This document shows positions 61,786 to 64,000 of a DNA stretch of 64,000 bases, piece by piece. The DNA comes from Pseudomonas sp. H1h. GTDB lineage: Bacteria > Pseudomonadota > Gammaproteobacteria > Pseudomonadales > Pseudomonadaceae. The stretch lies in NCBI RefSeq assembly GCF_000633255.1, contig NZ_AYMJ01000026.1, positions 1 through 64,000 of the forward strand. Reading direction: 5' to 3'. The translations under genes and the position numbers were made by a program. The stretch's first letter is position 1; each line of letters opens with the position of its first letter. The notes under the pieces are model-generated. The model was not told the DNA's origin. It did no database searches and saw only the letters and a list, made by a program, of their open reading frames with translations.

Positions 61786-62814
61786 ATGCCGAAAATACCC
61801 CTCCTGATCCAGCGCATTCTCGAACTGATGAAGCGCTACCCCGGGGTCATTGCGCTTGGCGGTTTCATCTCCGGGGTCGGCAGTTTCATTCTGGTCGATC
61901 GCCAGCAAGGCCTGGCGAGCTGGATCACCATCATCATGCTGCTCAGCTGGCTCTGGCTGATGCTGGAAAACACCCTGACCGGGTTGTTCACGCGTATCTT
62001 CAAGCGGGAAATTCCGCAGCCGCTGCTGCGCTACGCGACGCAGATGATCCACCAGGAAAGCCTGTTTTTCGTTCTGCCGTTCTTCTTCATCACCACCACC
62101 TGGAACAGCGGGCAACTGATCTTCACCGGCCTGCTGTGCATCGCCGCGCTGATCTCGATTGTCGACCCGCTCTACTACAAATGGCTGGCGCCACGGCGCT
62201 GGGCGTTTCTCGCACTGCACACCCTGACCCTGTTCGCCGCCCTGCTCACCGCGTTGCCGGTGATCATGCACCTGACCACCGCGCAGAGTTTCAAATGGGC
62301 GCTGGGCACGGCGGTGGTGTTGTCGTTCCCGAGCCTGGCGTCGATCTTCCCGATCCGCACTGTGCGCAACGCGCTGGCGATCCTGTGCATCACCGTCGGT
62401 ATCGGCGCGGTCGGCTGGACCCTGCGCTCGTGGGTGCCGCCGGCCACGCTATGGATGACCGACGTGGCGATCAGTACCCAGTTGCAGGACCGCACCCCCG
62501 GCGCCAGTCTCGACGAGGTCAGCGCCGAGCAGATCCGCAACGGCGGGCTGTACGCTTACACCGCAATCAACGCGCCGCGCGGGCTGGATGAGCGCATTTA
62601 TCACGTGTGGCAGTTCAACGGTCAGGAAGTCGACCGCATCGCCCTCGATATCCATGGCGGGCGCAAGGAAGGCTACCGGGCCTGGACGCACAAGCAGAAC
62701 TTCCCCGCCAATCCGGTGGGCAAGTGGCAGGTGCGAGTCCTGACCGAGGACGGCCAGGTGATTGGCGTGCTGCGATTCGAAGTGACGGACAGCACAGCGA
62801 TCAAAGAAAAGTAA
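61786..62814 (+). CDS. DUF5924-type membrane protein
   Basis: A 342-residue protein, starting MPKIPLLIQRILELMKRYPG. It has about seven hydrophobic segments in the first 215 residues and a C-terminal soluble domain (about 225-335) of the DUF2914 type, with HKQNFPANPVGKWQVRVLT. Function unknown. It is followed 55 bases later by an MlaE-type permease. Confidence 0.75.
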   Translation: MPKIPLLIQRILELMKRYPGVIALGGFISGVGSFILVDRQQGLASWITIIMLLSWLWLMLENTLTGLFTRIFKREIPQPLLRYATQMIHQESLFFVLPFFFITTTWNSGQLIFTGLLCIAALISIVDPLYYKWLAPRRWAFLALHTLTLFAALLTALPVIMHLTTAQSFKWALGTAVVLSFPSLASIFPIRTVRNALAILCITVGIGAVGWTLRSWVPPATLWMTDVAISTQLQDRTPGASLDEVSAEQIRNGGLYAYTAINAPRGLDERIYHVWQFNGQEVDRIALDIHGGRKEGYRAWTHKQNFPANPVGKWQVRVLTEDGQVIGVLRFEVTDSTAIKEK

Positions 62815-62869
62815 TCCGGTTCGTGCTATTACGTATGCCTGCGTATTTAGCCGAACAAGCACGGAGCTT

Positions 62870-64000
62870 ATGACCAGCAGCTCGATGACCGGTAATGCCC
62901 GACTGGACACGTCGCTCAGCCCTGCCCGCCTGCGGGTGTCCGGGGACTGGACGCTTGCCCATTACGCCGAACTCAAGCACCTGACCGAACAACTCCACGG
63001 CCAGTACGACGCCAATACCGTCGTTGACCTCAATAGCCTTGGTGCCCTCGACACCGCGGGCGCTTCCCTGCTGGTGGAGCTGCTGGGTGCCGAGCGTCTG
63101 GGCAAATCCGCCGAACATCCCGACTGCTCGATCTCCCAGGCTGACCGCGCGTTGCTGCAAACCGTGTATCGCTCGCTGACTGACTTCTGCGTGCCGATCA
63201 AGGAGCCGGAAGTCAGCGTCAGTGTGCAACTGCTGACCCGCATCGGACGCGCGGTGGAAACGGTCTGGCAGGACACTCTGCAGGTGTTGGGTTTCATCGG
63301 CCTGATCCTCGAAACCATCGCCCGCAACCTGTTCCGGCCCAAGCGCTGGCGGGTCACGCCAGTCGTTGCGCACATCGAACAGACCGGCCTCGACGCTGCG
63401 CCGATCGTGGCGCTGCTGACCTTTCTGGTCGGCGCGGTGGTGGCGTTTCTCGGTGCGACGGTGCTGGCCAGCTTCGGCGCGACGATCTTTACCGTGGACC
63501 TGGTGGGCTTCTCGTTTCTGCGCGAGTTTGGCGTGTTGCTCACGGCGATCCTGATGGCTGGCCGCACTGCCAGCGCATTCACTGCGCAGATCGGCTCGAT
63601 GAAGGCCAACGAGGAGATCGACGCGATCCGCACCCTGGGCCTCGACCCGATGGAGCTGCTGGTGGTGCCGCGCGTGCTGGCGATGCTGGTGGCGCTGCCG
63701 ATGCTGACGTTTCTGGCGATGCTCTGCGGGATCATCGGCGGTGGCGTGGTGTGTGCGGTGTCGTTGGGGATTTCGCCGGCGATGTTCCTCTCGCTGCTGC
63801 AAAGCGACATCGGTATCCAGCACTTTCTGGTCGGCCTGGTGAAGGCGCCGATCTTTGCTTTCCTGATCGCGACGATTGGTTGCCTGGAGGGCTTCAAGGT
63901 CAGTGGCAGCGCCGAGTCGGTCGGCGCGCACACCACGTCCGCCGTGGTGCAGTCGATTTTCGTGGTGATCGTGCTCGATGCGGTGGCTGCGCTGTTCTTC
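62870..64000 (+). CDS. MlaE-type ABC transporter permease (partial, 3' end off window)
   Basis: At least 377 residues of an ABC permease. An N-terminal STAS-like region (about 1-100, with LRVSGDWTLAHYAEL) is fused to an MlaE/YrbE permease core (about 130-377) containing LTAILMAGRTASAFTAQIGS and MKANEEIDAIRTLGLDPM. Such permeases move phospholipids or other lipids between membranes with an ATPase and an MCE protein, expected next. The ATG at 62870 has ACGGAG upstream. The right edge cuts the gene close to its expected end. Confidence 0.88.
   Translation, partial: MTSSSMTGNARLDTSLSPARLRVSGDWTLAHYAELKHLTEQLHGQYDANTVVDLNSLGALDTAGASLLVELLGAERLGKSAEHPDCSISQADRALLQTVYRSLTDFCVPIKEPEVSVSVQLLTRIGRAVETVWQDTLQVLGFIGLILETIARNLFRPKRWRVTPVVAHIEQTGLDAAPIVALLTFLVGAVVAFLGATVLASFGATIFTVDLVGFSFLREFGVLLTAILMAGRTASAFTAQIGSMKANEEIDAIRTLGLDPMELLVVPRVLAMLVALPMLTFLAMLCGIIGGGVVCAVSLGISPAMFLSLLQSDIGIQHFLVGLVKAPIFAFLIATIGCLEGFKVSGSAESVGAHTTSAVVQSIFVVIVLDAVAALFF

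Noticed and set aside
1..64000. Search for tRNA, rRNA, CRISPR arrays, insertion sequences and prophage genes
   Set aside because: None was recognised by eye; the only repeated elements were REP pairs and DnaA boxes. A tRNA scan was not possible here.

Overview
The window is a Pseudomonas chromosome segment, most likely from the P. fluorescens group, spanning the replication origin. This rests on the gene order glmS-glmU-atp-par-mnmG-mnmE-yidC-rnpA-rpmH // dnaA-dnaN-recF-gyrB, on protein sequences that look like P. fluorescens/P. putida homologues, on high G+C coding sequence, on Pseudomonas-type REP repeats, and on a right arm that follows the order I know from P. aeruginosa (plsC, gmhB, glyS, glyQ, tag, htrB, PilZ, trkA, rsmB, fmt, def, tsaP, dprA, tsaC, qor, hemF, aroE, sulP, choX, betC, LysR). 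I saw no rRNA, tRNA, prophage, insertion sequence or CRISPR array.

Left arm (1-21.5 kb): every gene is on the minus strand, pointing away from the origin. It holds the start of hutU with a sigma-54 promoter and HutC-type operator, glmS with its DeoR-type regulator, glmU, the nine-gene ATP synthase operon (atpIBEFHAGDC), parA-parB, rsmG-mnmG, mnmE, and the yidC-yidD-rnpA-rpmH cluster.

Origin (17.1-17.6 kb and 21.5-22.1 kb): two intergenic regions carry clustered DnaA boxes next to AT-rich stretches, one between mnmG and mnmE and one between rpmH and dnaA. A perfect 16-bp parS site lies inside the 3' end of recF, about 3.7 kb from the dnaA-proximal origin, and parA/parB are encoded on the other side. 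The window as a whole contains 31 exact TTATCCACA 9-mers by hand count. None was seen in the atp operon or in the last 10 kb.

Right arm (22-64 kb): after the dnaA-dnaN-recF-gyrB operon and a strong terminator comes a divergent two-component pair. Next are phospholipid, LPS, tRNA charging and repair genes, a translation/potassium block (trkA, rsmB, fmt, def), tsaP, dprA, tsaC, an orphan GNAT/LuxI-like gene, qor, hemF and aroE. A choline-sulfate/sulfate module follows (sulP, choX, betC, LysR regulator). The end holds a more accessory stretch: NmrA-like protein, DOPA-dioxygenase-like protein, GFA protein, CitMHS transporter with an unusual leader, TerC, Na/Pi symporter, M16 peptidase, DUF5924 protein and an MlaE-type permease cut by the right edge. 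Five REP-type inverted pairs sit between genes in this arm.

The most interesting non-gene signals are the two DnaA-box clusters plus the dispersed DnaA-box field, an isolated inverted DnaA-box pair at 37 kb, the parS site in recF, the overlapping sigma-54/HutC control region, and a CitMHS leader with a Crc/Hfq-like motif at the start of a 26-codon reading frame.
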